Assembly (NCBI GenBank): GCA_949752745.1
Contig: OX457027.1
Location: 12,379,593-12,443,592 of the forward strand
DNA: 64,000 nt
Direction: 5' to 3'
DNA from: Protula sp. h YS-2021
Lineage: Eukaryota > Annelida > Polychaeta > Sabellida > Serpulidae
The notes beneath the pieces are model-generated. The model had not been told where the DNA came from and did not search any database. It saw only the letters and a list, made by a program, of their open reading frames with translations. The position numbers were made by a program, and so were the translations under genes. Position 1 is the stretch's first letter. Every line of letters starts with the position of its first letter. Below, piece by piece: positions 45,490-55,239 of the stretch.

Positions 45490-45757
45490 ACCTTGTATAT
45501 TTGTGCATACTGTTGCATACCTGTGCATAATTTGCATACTTGTGCATACTTTGCGTACTTGTATATACTTTACATACTTTGCATACTTTACATGCTTTGC
45601 ATACTTTACATACTTTGCATACTTGTTCAAACTTTGTATACTTGTACATACTTTGAATACTTGTGCATATTTGTACATACGTTGCATACTTGTGCATACT
45701 TTAATACCTATTTATGCATATTTTACATACTTTGCATACTTGTGCATACCTCCCTAC
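45490..45757. repeat. 13 bp-based minisatellite
   Basis: About 20 copies of tgcatactttgca and gcatacttgtaca variants. Confidence 0.9.
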
Positions 45758-46079
45758 ACATTTCAGAGTTTCTAAGTGCTTCAGAACTTTTAATGTTCTT
45801 ACATCTTTTTAAAATGTTTAGTAATCAATTACTTTTATTTTCTAACAAGTTTGTTTCGATTGCATTTTCTTAAGAACCAGTTGACAATGAAATAATGAAA
45901 ACTGTCAACTACTTAACTGCACTTTAGTCTAATTGCAATTAGCTAAGTATGATATGACAAGAGTATGTTTCTTGAGGCCCTAGACTTCCAATCACCTGCA
46001 CATCCCACCAGTCCTTCCTCAGAACACATAAAAGTGAATATAGAAAAAGAGGGTCGAGCTTTTAACCGCGTTTGCAAAA

Positions 46080-46292
46080 TTGGGGAGGGGGACTTATACC
46101 TGGGGTAGAGGGGGCTTATTACCGGGGGCGGAGGAGGGCCTATTACTGGGGGTGGGGGCAGCTTATTTTGGAGGCTGGAGGGGGCCTTACTATCAGGGAT
46201 AAAGGAGGCTTATTACCGGGAGCTGCGGAGGGTGGTGGGGGGGGGGAGGGTTACTACCGAGAGTGTGTGTGTTGGGGGGGGGGGGGAGGCAC
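46080..46292. repeat. G-rich ~30 bp array
   Basis: Seven irregular copies containing gggcttattaccggggg and G-runs. Confidence 0.8.
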
Positions 46293-46544
46293 ATACAAAA
46301 TGACCAAACATAAAGGGCGCAGAATTCAGGAACAGCCGCTTGACTTCCCGCCAAGGTGTTCTCAAAGGGGCTAATATCAGCTGTTTGGCACTCTGGATCA
46401 CGATTCACGATTTAAAATTGAATATGTACAAAATCTGAGGTTGACTGTGGGTATACATGGTTTGCATGTCACAAAGGATTGCTAACTCTAAACTAAAGAC
46501 CGATGACATTGAGTATTACTTAAAATATGAAGACTAGATGAGAA

Positions 46545-46785
46545 TGGTTTTACACCGACTACATGAAGCTAGTCGTACACTGGCTACATGGGACTAGTGT
46601 TACACTGACTATATCAAACTAATGTTACACTGACTACAAGAAACGAATGTTACCCTGACTACACGAGACCAGTGTTACACTGACTATGTGAAAATTATGT
46701 TACACTGAATACTTGAGACAAGTGTAACATTGACTATATGAAACTAATGTTACATTGACTACATGAGACTAGTGTTACACTGAGC
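46545..46785. repeat. ~25 bp minisatellite
   Basis: Ten copies of a unit with gttacactgactacatgaa. Confidence 0.85.
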
Positions 46786-47539
46786 ACCCTACATCGACAT
46801 GGCTTACTTTATAACCCAAACTAAAAAGAATTGTTTTCGGATGCAAAGGCGAAGAAAACAAGTAAAGAGGGTGTTGTCCGACAGAGGAAGTGCGAAAACA
46901 ATTACGTCTGTTCTGATTTCATTTTCGCGTGTGTTTTTCTAAAAATATTACAACGTCTTTGTTCCTCGTATAATGGGTATGAGTGCACTTGGAGACATGT
47001 AAACTGAGCTTCCTTCAACAACACTGCTCTCGCTATCGACATTTCAACGCACATTAAATTTACCACGGATTTTCACAGATGTTGCTTCAATTTTCAATCT
47101 TTTCCCTGGCAGATTCCCACATTATATTAACAGTTTAAGGTTTGAGCTATGAGAAGATTTCATACATGTTTCAAGGCAACGCCCAAGTAGAAAGTGTTAA
47201 GCTGCGAGTCACCACTGGGCTTCTGTATTATTTTGTTCCAAGAAACAAAATGCAGTTGCAATGCCATTGTGCTATTCTTAAAATAAAGTGCACGGTAAAA
47301 GTTCTTCTGTAGAATTGAGGTTTATTTCCAATACAGCCACGGGTAGTGTGAAGAATTGTGCATGCTGAGAAAATCCCCCACAAAATGGTTTGCTCACACC
47401 ATAAGCCTTCATTTTTCTCAAAGGTCCTGAGTTGATTAACAGTATTTTTGTGTGGTTTTGAAGACATGTAGATGACGGCCGAATCAAGGCGTCTACTTCA
47501 CAATGAATATACACTTGAGTATCAGAGCATATATTGTGT
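46786..47539. other. intergenic or 5' intron of the receptor gene
   Basis: No exon was recognised on either strand. Upstream receptor exons would be expected in this direction. Confidence 0.45.
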
Positions 47540-47783
47540 GAATGGCAGTAAATTACAACCAGTCACATGTCATGAATCTCAATAAATAACAACCAGTCAC
47601 ACATCACAAATAGCAGTAAATCACAACCAGTCACATGCCATGAATGGCAGTACATTCACAACTAGTCACATGTCATGAATGGCAGGAAATCACAATAGTT
47701 ACACGTCATGAATGACAGTAAATCGCAATAAGTCATACGTCATGAATGGCAGTACATCACAGCCAGTCATATATCATGGATGG
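47540..47783 (+). repeat. 34 bp minisatellite, left part
   Basis: About seven copies of cagtaaatcacaaccagt followed by cacatgtcatgaatgg. The same unit in the same orientation resumes at 55240, on the other side of the palindromic element, so this is one array split by an insertion. Confidence 0.9.
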
Positions 47784-47799
47784 CAGTAGGGTGAAAAGG

Positions 47800-47930
47800 A
47801 CAGTTCTGCGTCACTTGACAGTTCTGCGCCACTTGACAGTTCTGCGCCACTTGACAGTTCTGCGCCACTTGACAGTTCTGCGCCACTTGACAGTTCTGCG
47901 CCACTTGACAGTTCTGCGCCACTTGATGAC
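47800..47930. repeat. 18 bp array, left arm end
   Basis: Seven copies of cagttctgcgccacttga. The mirrored array is at 55093-55224. Confidence 0.95.
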
Positions 47931-48198
47931 GTCATACTGTCTGGAAGTGACGTCATACTGTCTGGAAGTGACGTCATCATGTCTGGACCGGAAGTGTTGT
48001 CTGGACCGGAAGTGTTGTCTGGACCGGAAGTGTTGTCTGGAGCGGAAGTCATGATAAGCGTTAGGATAAGCGCGGCCATCCATGACGTGATAATGACGTC
48101 ATGATGACGTCATACTGTCTGGAAGTGCTGTCATACTGTCTGGACCGGAAGTGTTGTATGGACCGGAAGTGTTGTCTGGACCGGAAGTGACGTCATAG
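47925..48198. repeat. CRE and ETS motif cluster, left arm
   Basis: Repeats of gtctggaccggaagtgtt and gtctggaagtgacgtcat. ACCGGAAGTG is an exact ETS-family consensus and TGACGTCA an exact CREB/ATF consensus. The right-arm counterpart is 54825-55100. Confidence 0.9.
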
Positions 48199-48217
48199 GC
48201 GTTGTCATGGTAACGAA

Positions 48218-48862
48218 TTGAAACTTTGTAAACAAAAGTGAACTTTGTAAACAAACTGTGTAAACAAACTTTATAAACAAAATTTGTAAATAAACTTTAT
48301 AAACAAAATTTGTAAACAAACTTTGTAAACAAACTTTGTAAATAACATTTGTAAACAAAATTTGTAAACAAACTTTGGTTATTTACATAATTGAAACTCA
48401 TTGAAACTTTGTAGACAAACTTTGTAAACAAACTTTGTAAACAAACTTTGTAAACACAATTTGTAAACAAACTTTGTAAACAAAATTTGTAAACAAACTT
48501 TGTAAGCAAAATTTGTAAACAAACTTTGGTTATTTGCATAATTGAAACTTTGTAAACAAACTTTGTAAACAAACTTTGTAAACAAACTTTGGTTATTTGC
48601 ATAATTGAAACTCATTGAAACTTTGTAAACAAACTTTGTAAACACAATTTGTAAACAAACTTTATAAACAAACTTTGTAAACAAACTTTGTAAACAAACT
48701 TTGGTTATTTGCATAATTGAAACTCATTGAAACTTTGTAAACAAACTTTGTAAACACAATTTGTAAACAAACTTTATAAACAAACTTTGTAAACAAACTT
48801 TGTAAACAAACTTTGGTTATTTGCATAATTGAAACTCATTGAAACTTTGTAAACAAACTTTT
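48218..48862. repeat. gtaaacaa array, left arm
   Basis: About 45 copies of a 13-15 bp unit, caaactttgtaaa, interrupted by a longer unit with ggttatttgcataattg. Each GTAAACAA is the complement of TTGTTTAC, the forkhead (FOXO) consensus. The right-arm counterpart is 54272-54808. Confidence 0.9.
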
Positions 48863-48995
48863 TTTTTCCCCTCACACACTCTCTCTCTCCACACACACAC
48901 ACACCACGACTGAGCGTTTCATTTCGTAAGTAGCATAGGCATTTCAACCTTCTGATGGCAACTTTTTTTTTTCCCCTCACACACTCTCTCTCTCT

Positions 48996-49030
<35 letters not shown>

Positions 49031-49230
49031 ACGACTGAGCATTTCATTTCATAAGCCGCGTAGGTATTTTAACCTTCTGATGGCAACTTTTTCCCCCACA
49101 CTCTCTCTCCACACACACCAACACCACGACTGAGCGTTTCATAAGCCGTATAGGTATTTTAACCTTCTGATGGTAACTTTTTCCCCCCACACTCTCATGC
49201 ATACATACCAACACCATGATAAAATGTTTT
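48863..49230. repeat. CT/CA-rich ~110 bp repeats, left arm
   Basis: Four copies containing cctcacacactctctctc, caccacgactgagcgttt and aaccttctgatggcaact, with (ca)n runs of different length. The right-arm counterpart is 53940-54272. Confidence 0.85.
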
Positions 49231-49449
49231 GCTTATGTTGCTCTTTATACTCCATTATTTGTTTGTTTGTTTTTGTTTTTTTTTGTTTGAAATGCAGTGT
49301 TTACTTAGAGAAAAAATGGCGTCCTGCAATCTGCAATCATCAGCAGCAGCATTTCGTCATCAGTGTAATCAGACTGCGTCATCTATAGCCAGCGTAATCA
49401 GACTGCGTAATCAGACTTCGTCATAAACAACGTAGACAGCGGTGTCTGG

Positions 49450-49865
49450 CTTTATTGTTTTTCTGAGGCAGCAGTGTCTAGCTGCTTGGAGTTGCAGTGT
49501 GACCCTAAGTGTTATACTTAACCGACTTGTCTGAAAATTTCACTGTTTGATTCAGTTTTATATCTAGTTTTCACATAGTCATGGACTGGTTGCGTAGCTA
49601 GCTGTATGCATCATGAATTCACCTTAAAAATGACAAGTTAAAAGTGGAATAACTTTTGTTATGATTGACCGATTTACATGAAACTTTCACTGTTTAATTC
49701 AGTTTTATATCTAGTTTTAACATTAAGTGGTTATAGGCTATTTGCGCAGCTGGCTGTGTGCATATTTACCACCATTTTAATTTTGTAAAAAGTGAAAAAT
49801 TGTGATAACTTTCGCTATAGTTGACGGATTTGCATGAAAATTTCACCGTTTGGATTCAGTTTACA
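49450..49865. repeat. ~150 bp degenerate repeats, left arm
   Basis: Three diverged copies with gaccgatttacatgaaa, tttcactgtttaattcag and ttttatatctagtttt. Mirrored at 53277-53620. Confidence 0.75.
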
Positions 49866-49954
49866 GTAGTTTGCATAGGTGGGTTGTTGGAATGGCGCGC
49901 GCCCACCATTTAAACATGTGTTTGAATAAGTTTTACGTCAAACTATTGTTCAAC

Positions 49955-50290
49955 AAGTTGTTTAGCAATTGTACAACAATTGTTCAACAAGCTGTTGTTG
50001 AACATGTTCAACATGTTGTTGAACATGTTCAACATGTTCAACATGTTCAACATGTTCAACAACATATTCAACAAGTTGAACATGTTCAACATGTTCAACA
50101 TGTTCAACATGTTCAACAACATGTTCAACATGTTCAACAACATGTTCAACAAGTTGAACATGTTCAACATGTTCAACATGTTCAACAACATGTTCAACAT
50201 GTTCAACATGTTCAACAACATGTTCAACAAGTTGAACATGTTCAACATGTTCAACAACATGCTGTTTAACAAATTGTTCAACAAGTTGTA
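49955..50290. repeat. gttgaacat array downstream of left gene
   Basis: Dozens of 9-12 bp units (gttcaacat, gttgaacat). They often combine as GAACATGTTC, which matches the p53-family half-site RRRCWWGYYY. The right-arm counterpart is 52850-53190. Confidence 0.92.
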
Positions 50291-50401
50291 GTTCAAGCAA
50301 AGAAAAAACAAGACATATGTTGAATAGGTTTATTAATACATTTAAATACACTTAAATACACTTAAATATATACAGCTTAAATCTATAACAATATTATAAC
50401 A

Positions 50402-50426
50402 TTTATTGATTTACAAAGTCTTTATT
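50402..50426 (-). terminator. polyadenylation signals of left zinc-finger gene
   Basis: Two AATAAA hexamers on the minus strand, 22-48 bases after the stop codon. Identical signals follow the right copy. Confidence 0.7.
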
Positions 50427-50447
50427 ATAATGTTTAGTCAAATAAGT

Positions 50448-51185
50448 CTATTTTTCTTCATCTGCTTCACTCTGTTCACTGGCATCCATATCACTTTCTT
50501 CGTCACTGCTTTCATCTTCCTCCTCCACATCTAGAAGCTCTTCAAAGAATGCATCGTTTCTTCTTATAGCCGCCTTTAGTGCCTTTGAATACTCGTAATG
50601 TTTTTCATCAACAAAGTAATTGAAGTCTTCTAAAATGGTTTCATAATGTTCGTTTTGTTGTAGACGTTGGGCATATTTGAATAGTCTCATAAACAGTTGT
50701 TTAAGTCGACGCTTATAAATGGGTCGAAAGTCATCACTTGCTATTTCACGCGCATCTTCAAGCCCTTGTTCTTCATATTCTGAAACCTTTTCTTGAAATT
50801 TCTTATCATATTCATCGTAGACTTCTTGAACCATATCATACCAAACAGAGTCTGTTTCTGACTCACTTTCAGAGTCTGTTTCTGACTCACTTTCAGAGCT
50901 GCCGTCATCATCACCCTCAACACGATGTTCCATATGTTTGAACAAAGCTTCTTGACTGTTGTATAATGCACCACATTCTGTACAAGCATGTGCATTCTTT
51001 TCAGTCATGTTGACGCTTTGACTTTCCATAGAAGACTCATCTAAAGTTTCAGTGATAGGTGGTTTTACAGGGTTTTCCACATCTATCTCCAATTCTTCTT
51101 CTTCTGAAGTGTGAGCATTCTTTAAGTGCCTTTTAAGACTTTGTGGCCAATTGTAAGATTTCAAACAAATGTTGCATTTATACAT
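50448..51185 (-). CDS. zinc-finger protein, left-arm copy
   Basis: 245 residues, single exon. Finger 1 is C4-C7-H20-H25 (YKCNICLKSYNWPQSLKRH). Finger 2 is C68-C71-H84 followed by HMEHR. Here residue 88 is Arg, while the right copy has Cys. An acidic Ser/Glu/Asp linker (GSSESESETDSE) at about 91-113 is followed by a charged helical region (114-215) and an acidic tail ending ADEEK. The C-terminal part resembles uncharacterised zinc-finger proteins that I recall as multicopy in cnidarian and other marine genomes. This is a recollection, not a search. Probably nuclear and DNA-binding. The function is unknown. Confidence 0.85.
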   Translation of the reverse strand: MYKCNICLKSYNWPQSLKRHLKNAHTSEEEELEIDVENPVKPPITETLDESSMESQSVNMTEKNAHACTECGALYNSQEALFKHMEHRVEGDDDGSSESESETDSESESETDSVWYDMVQEVYDEYDKKFQEKVSEYEEQGLEDAREIASDDFRPIYKRRLKQLFMRLFKYAQRLQQNEHYETILEDFNYFVDEKHYEYSKALKAAIRRNDAFFEELLDVEEEDESSDEESDMDASEQSEADEEK

Positions 51186-51239
51186 CCTTTCGGTTCAACA
51201 TGCACTTTTCAAATGATGAAAAAGCCTTTAAACATAGCC

Positions 51240-51246
51240 TTATATA
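51240..51246 (-). promoter_or_regulatory. TATA box of left zinc-finger gene
   Basis: TATATAA on the minus strand, 55 bases before the ATG at 51185, in an arrangement identical to the right copy. Confidence 0.7.
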
Positions 51247-51325
51247 CAACTTGTTGAACAACATGTTGAACATGTTCAACATGTTGTTGAACATGTTGTT
51301 GAACATGTTGTTGAACATGTTGTCT
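51246..51325. repeat. gttgaacat array upstream of left gene
   Basis: Seven or so units of ttgttgaacatg, directly upstream of the TATA box. Mirrored at 51805-51884. Confidence 0.9.
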
Positions 51326-51341
51326 ATGCCTAGGGGAGTTT

Positions 51342-51419
51342 AACGTCATGACGTCATTATGACGTCATCATTATGACGTCATTATTACGTCATCATTATG
51401 ACGTCATAATGACGTCATT
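51342..51419. promoter_or_regulatory. cluster of CRE sites, left arm
   Basis: About six TGACGTCA or ACGTCAT sites at ~12 bp spacing (gacgtcatcattatgacg), about 100-180 bases upstream of the TATA box. TGACGTCA is the CREB/ATF consensus. Use in vivo is inferred. Confidence 0.6.
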
Positions 51420-51446
51420 GGAACAGGCGCATGCTTTATCAAAAAC

Positions 51447-51456
51447 TGACTCAGCA
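51447..51456. promoter_or_regulatory. NF-E2/AP-1-type site, left arm
   Basis: TGACTCAGCA is an exact match to the NF-E2/Nrf antioxidant-response type of AP-1 site. The mirrored copy is at 51674-51683. Confidence 0.45.
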
Positions 51457-51552
51457 GAATTTATTGCTGTTTGATATGGATGAAATGCATGTCTCACTCT
51501 TCCTTTTATGCTACTTAGATGTAATCAAAATATGGTGTGTAACTCGTCAAAA

Positions 51553-51577
51553 ATGCCAAACTTGTAAAAATTGCTGA
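51553..51577. other. central spacer of the palindrome
   Basis: The only unpaired part between the arms (tgccaaacttgtaaaaattg and a few bases). Short enough for the strands to fold back. Confidence 0.85.
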
Positions 51578-51673
51578 TTTTGACGAGTTCCACACCATAT
51601 TTTGATTACATCTAAGTAGCATAAAAGGAAGAGTGAGACATGCATTTCATCCATATCAAACAGCAATAAATTC

Positions 51674-51683
51674 TGCTGAGTCA
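51674..51683. promoter_or_regulatory. NF-E2/AP-1-type site, right arm
   Basis: TGCTGAGTCA, the mirror image of the site at 51447. Confidence 0.45.
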
Positions 51684-51710
51684 GTTTTTGATAAAGCATG
51701 CGCCTGTTCC

Positions 51711-51788
51711 AATGACGTCATTATGACGTCATAATGATGACGTAATAATGACGTCATAATGATGACGTCATAATGACGTCATGACGTT
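51711..51788. promoter_or_regulatory. cluster of CRE sites, right arm
   Basis: The mirror copy of the 51342-51419 cluster, about 100-175 bases upstream of the right TATA box. Confidence 0.6.
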
Positions 51789-51804
51789 AAACTCCCCTAG
51801 GCAT

Positions 51805-51884
51805 AGACAACATGTTCAACAACATGTTCAACAACATGTTCAACAACATGTTGAACATGTTCAACATGTTGTTCAACAAGTTGT
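51805..51884. repeat. gttgaacat array upstream of right gene
   Basis: The mirror copy of 51246-51325. It contains gttgaacatgttcaac. Confidence 0.9.
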
Positions 51885-51890
51885 ATATAA
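51884..51890 (+). promoter_or_regulatory. TATA box of right zinc-finger gene
   Basis: TATATAA, 55 bases before the ATG at 51945, leaving room for a 5' leader of about 30 bases. Confidence 0.7.
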
Positions 51891-51944
51891 GGCTATGTTT
51901 AAAGGCTTTTTCATCATTTGAAAAGTGCATGTTGAACCGAAAGG

Positions 51945-52682
51945 ATGTATAAATGCAACATTTGTTTGAAATCTTACAATTGGCCACAAAGTCTTAAAAG
52001 GCACTTAAAGAATGCTCACACTTCAGAAGAAGAAGAATTGGAGATAGATGTGGAAAACCCTGTAAAACCACCTATCACTGAAACTTTAGATGAGTCTTCT
52101 ATGGAAAGTCAAAGCGTCAACATGACTGAAAAGAATGCACATGCTTGTACAGAATGTGGTGCATTATACAACAGTCAAGAAGCTTTGTTCAAACATATGG
52201 AACATTGTGTTGAGGGTGATGATGACGGCAGCTCTGAAAGTGAGTCAGAAACAGACTCTGAAAGTGAGTCAGAAACAGACTCTGTTTGGTATGATATGGT
52301 TCAAGAAGTCTACGATGAATATGATAAGAAATTTCAAGAAAAGGTTTCAGAATATGAAGAACAAGGGCTTGAAGATGCGCGTGAAATAGCAAGTGATGAC
52401 TTTCGACCCATTTATAAGCGTCGACTTAAACAACTGTTTATGAGACTATTCAAATATGCCCAACGTCTACAACAAAACGAACATTATGAAACCATTTTAG
52501 AAGACTTCAATTACTTTGTTGATGAAAAACATTACGAGTATTCAAAGGCACTAAAGGCGGCTATAAGAAGAAACGATGCATTCTTTGAAGAGCTTCTAGA
52601 TGTGGAGGAGGAAGATGAAAGCAGTGACGAAGAAAGTGATATGGATGCCAGTGAACAGAGTGAAGCAGATGAAGAAAAATAG
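51945..52682 (+). CDS. zinc-finger protein, right-arm copy
   Basis: 245 residues, identical to the left copy except Cys88 for Arg88. Finger 2 here can be read as C68-C71-H84-C88, a C2HC finger. With H87 alone the last spacing would be an unusual two residues. The ATG is the first after the TATA box, and two AATAAA signals follow the stop. Both copies remain open and almost identical, so either both are functional or gene conversion keeps the arms alike. The function is not known. Confidence 0.87.
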   Translation: MYKCNICLKSYNWPQSLKRHLKNAHTSEEEELEIDVENPVKPPITETLDESSMESQSVNMTEKNAHACTECGALYNSQEALFKHMEHCVEGDDDGSSESESETDSESESETDSVWYDMVQEVYDEYDKKFQEKVSEYEEQGLEDAREIASDDFRPIYKRRLKQLFMRLFKYAQRLQQNEHYETILEDFNYFVDEKHYEYSKALKAAIRRNDAFFEELLDVEEEDESSDEESDMDASEQSEADEEK

Positions 52683-52703
52683 ACTTATTTGACTAAACAT
52701 TAT

Positions 52704-52728
52704 AATAAAGACTTTGTAAATCAATAAA
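52704..52728 (+). terminator. polyadenylation signals of right zinc-finger gene
   Basis: AATAAA at 52704 and 52723, 22-46 bases after the stop. Confidence 0.7.
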
Positions 52729-52849
52729 TGTTATAATATTGTTATAGATTTAAGCTGTATATATTTAAGTGTATTTAAGTGTATTTAAATGTATTAATAA
52801 ACCTATTCAACATATGTCTTGTTTTTTCTTTGCTTGAACTACAACTTGT

Positions 52850-53190
52850 TGAACAATTTGTTAAACAGCATGTTGTTGAACATGTTGAACATGTTCAACT
52901 TGTTGAACATGTTGTTGAACATGTTGAATATGTTGAACATGTTGAACATGTTGTTGAACATGTTGAACATGTTGAACATGTTCAACTTGTTGAACATGTT
53001 GTTGAACATGTTGAACATGTTGAACATGTTGTTGAACATGTTGAACATGTTGAACATGTTGAACATGTTCAACTTGTTGAACATGTTGTTGAACATGTTG
53101 AACATGTTGAACATGTTCAACAACATGTTGAACATGTTCAACAACAGCTTGTTGAACAATTGTTGTACAATTGCTAAACAACTTGTTGAA
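52850..53190. repeat. gttgaacat array downstream of right gene
   Basis: The mirror of 49955-50290 with a slightly different number of units (for example an added gaatatgttgaacatgtt). Confidence 0.92.
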
Positions 53191-53276
53191 CAATAGTTTG
53201 ACGTAAAACTTATTCAAACACATGTTTAAATGGTGGGCGCGCGCCATTCCAACAACCCACCTATGCAAACTACTGT

Positions 53277-53620
53277 AAACTGAATCCAAACGGTGAAATT
53301 TTCATGCAAATCCGTCAACTATAGCGAAAGTTATCACAATTTTTCACTTTTTACAAAATTAAAATGGTGGTAAATATGCACACAGCCAGCTGCGCAAATA
53401 GCCTATAACCACTTAATGTTAAAACTAGATATAAAACTGAATTAAACAGTGAAAGTTTCATGTAAATCGGTCAATCATAACAAAAGTTATTCCACTTTTA
53501 ACTTGTCATTTTTAAGGTGAATTCATGATGCATACAGCTAGCTACGCAACCAGTCCATGACTATGTGAAAACTAGATATAAAACTGAATCAAACAGTGAA
53601 ATTTTCAGACAAGTCGGTTA
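53277..53620. repeat. ~150 bp degenerate repeats, right arm
   Basis: The mirror of 49450-49865. Confidence 0.75.
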
Positions 53621-53939
53621 AGTATAACACTTTGGGTCACACTGCAACTCCAAGCAGCTAGACACTGCTGCCTCAGAAAAACAATAAAGCCAGACACCGC
53701 TGTCTACGTTGTTTATGACGAAGTCTGATTACGCAGTCTGATTACGCTGGCTATAGATGACGCAGTCTGATTACACTGATGACGAAATGCTGCTGCTGAT
53801 GATTGCAGATTGCAGGACGCCATTTTTTCTCTAAGTAAACTCTGCATTTCAAACAAAAAAAAACAAACAAACAAATAATGGAGTATAAAGAGCAACATAA
53901 GCAAAACATTTTATCATGGTGTTGGTATGTATGCATGAG

Positions 53940-54272
53940 AGTGTGGGGGGGGGGGGAAAGTTACCATCAGAAGGTTAAAATACCTATACGGCTTATGAAA
54001 CGATCAGTCGTGGTGTTGGTGTGTGTGGAGAGAGAGTGTGGGGGAAAAAGTTGCCATCAGAAGGTTAAAATACCTATGCGGCTTATGAAATGAAATGCTC
54101 AGTCGTGGTGTGTGTGTGTGTGTGTTGTGTGGAGAGAGAGAGAGTGTGTGAGGGGAAAAAAAAAAAGTTGCCATCAGAAGGTTGAAATACCTATGCTACT
54201 TACGAAATGAAACGCTCAGTCGTGGTGTGTGTGTGTGTGGAGAGAGAGAGTGTGTGAGGGGAAAAAAAAAAA
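53940..54272. repeat. CT/CA-rich repeats, right arm
   Basis: The mirror of 48863-49230. The (gt)n runs are shorter and the g-run at 53943-53956 longer than in the left arm. Confidence 0.85.
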
Positions 54273-54808
54273 GTTTGTTTACAAAGTTTCAATGAGTTTC
54301 AATTATGCAAATAACCAAAGTTTGTTTACAAAGTTTGTTTACAAAGTTTGTTTATAAAGTTTGTTTACAAATTGTGTTTACAAAGTTTCTCTACAAAGTT
54401 TGTTTACAAAGTTTGTTTACAAAGTTTGTTAACAAATTGTGTTTACAAAGTTTGTTTACAAAGTTTGTTTACAAAGTTTCAATTATGCAAATAACCAAAG
54501 TTTGTTTACAAATTTTGTTTACAAAGTTTGTTTACAAATTTTGTTTACAAAGTTTGTTTACAAATTGTGTTTACAAAGTTTGTTTACAAAGTTTGTTACA
54601 AAGTTTGTCTACAAAGTTTCAATGAGTTTCAATTATGTAAATAACCAAAGTTTGTTTACAAATTTTGTTTACAAATGTTGTTTACAAAGTTTGTTTACAA
54701 AGTTTGTTTACAAATTTTGTTTATAAAGTTTATTTACAAATTTTGTTTATAAAGTTTGTTTACACAGTTTGTTTACAAAGTTCACTTTTGTTTACAAAGT
54801 TTCAATTC
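54272..54808. repeat. ttgtttac array, right arm
   Basis: The mirror of the left forkhead-like array, about 100 bp shorter because one block of units present on the left is missing. Confidence 0.9.
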
Positions 54809-54824
54809 GTTACCATGACAACGC

Positions 54825-55100
54825 CTATGACGTCACTTCCGGTCCAGACAACACTTCCGGTCCAGACAACACTTCCGGTCCAGACAGTATGACAGCACTT
54901 CCAGACAGTATGACGTCATCATGACGTCATTATCACGTCATGGATGGCCGCGCTTATCCTAACGCTTATCATGACTTCCGCTCCAGACAACACTTCCGGT
55001 CCAGACAACACTTCCGGTCCAGACAACACTTCCGGTCCAGACATGATGACGTCACTTCCAGACAGTATGACGTCACTTCCAGACAGTATGACGTCATCAA
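54825..55100. repeat. CRE and ETS motif cluster, right arm
   Basis: The mirror of 47925-48198 (cacttccggtccagacaa units and gtatgacgtcatc units). Confidence 0.9.
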
Positions 55101-55224
55101 GTGGCGCAGAACTGTCAAGTGGCGCAGAACTGTCAAGTGGCGCAGAACTGTCAAGTGGCGCAGAACTGTCAAGTGGCGCAGAACTGTCAAGTGGCGCAGA
55201 ACTGTCAAGTGGCGCAGAACTGTC
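55093..55224. repeat. 18 bp array, right arm end
   Basis: Seven copies of tcaagtggcgcagaactg, ending just before the right terminus. Confidence 0.95.
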
Positions 55225-55239
55225 CTTTTCACCCTACTG

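Larger units (their letters stand above)
47784..55239. mobile_element. 7.5 kb palindromic element with a zinc-finger gene in each arm
   Basis: Two arms (47784-51552 and about 51578-55239) are inverted copies around a ~25 base spacer centred at about 51565. They differ by small indels (about 107 bp in total length) and scattered substitutions. The termini are cagtagggtgaaaagg and its complement. ATGG flanks both sides (47780-47783 and 55240-55243). A longer 8-base match tggcagta is also present but may come from the host array. Each arm contains, from outside in: an 18 bp array, a CRE/ETS array, a forkhead-like array, CT/CA-rich ~110 bp repeats, a gaacatgtt array, the gene, its promoter and a second short array. 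No transposase, integrase or polymerase was seen, so it is non-autonomous or of unknown mechanism. Foldback-type DNA elements are the nearest known class. Confidence 0.85.

Noticed and set aside
49313..49426. Small open frame starting MASCNLQSSAAAF, also present in the mirrored arm
   Set aside because: Only about 37 codons. The longer upstream frame differs by an indel between arms, and there is no promoter or family support.
47784..55239. The palindrome as an assembly or read-mirroring artefact
   Set aside because: The flanking 34 bp array is in direct orientation on both sides, and the arms differ by indels and substitutions. It cannot be fully excluded without reads.
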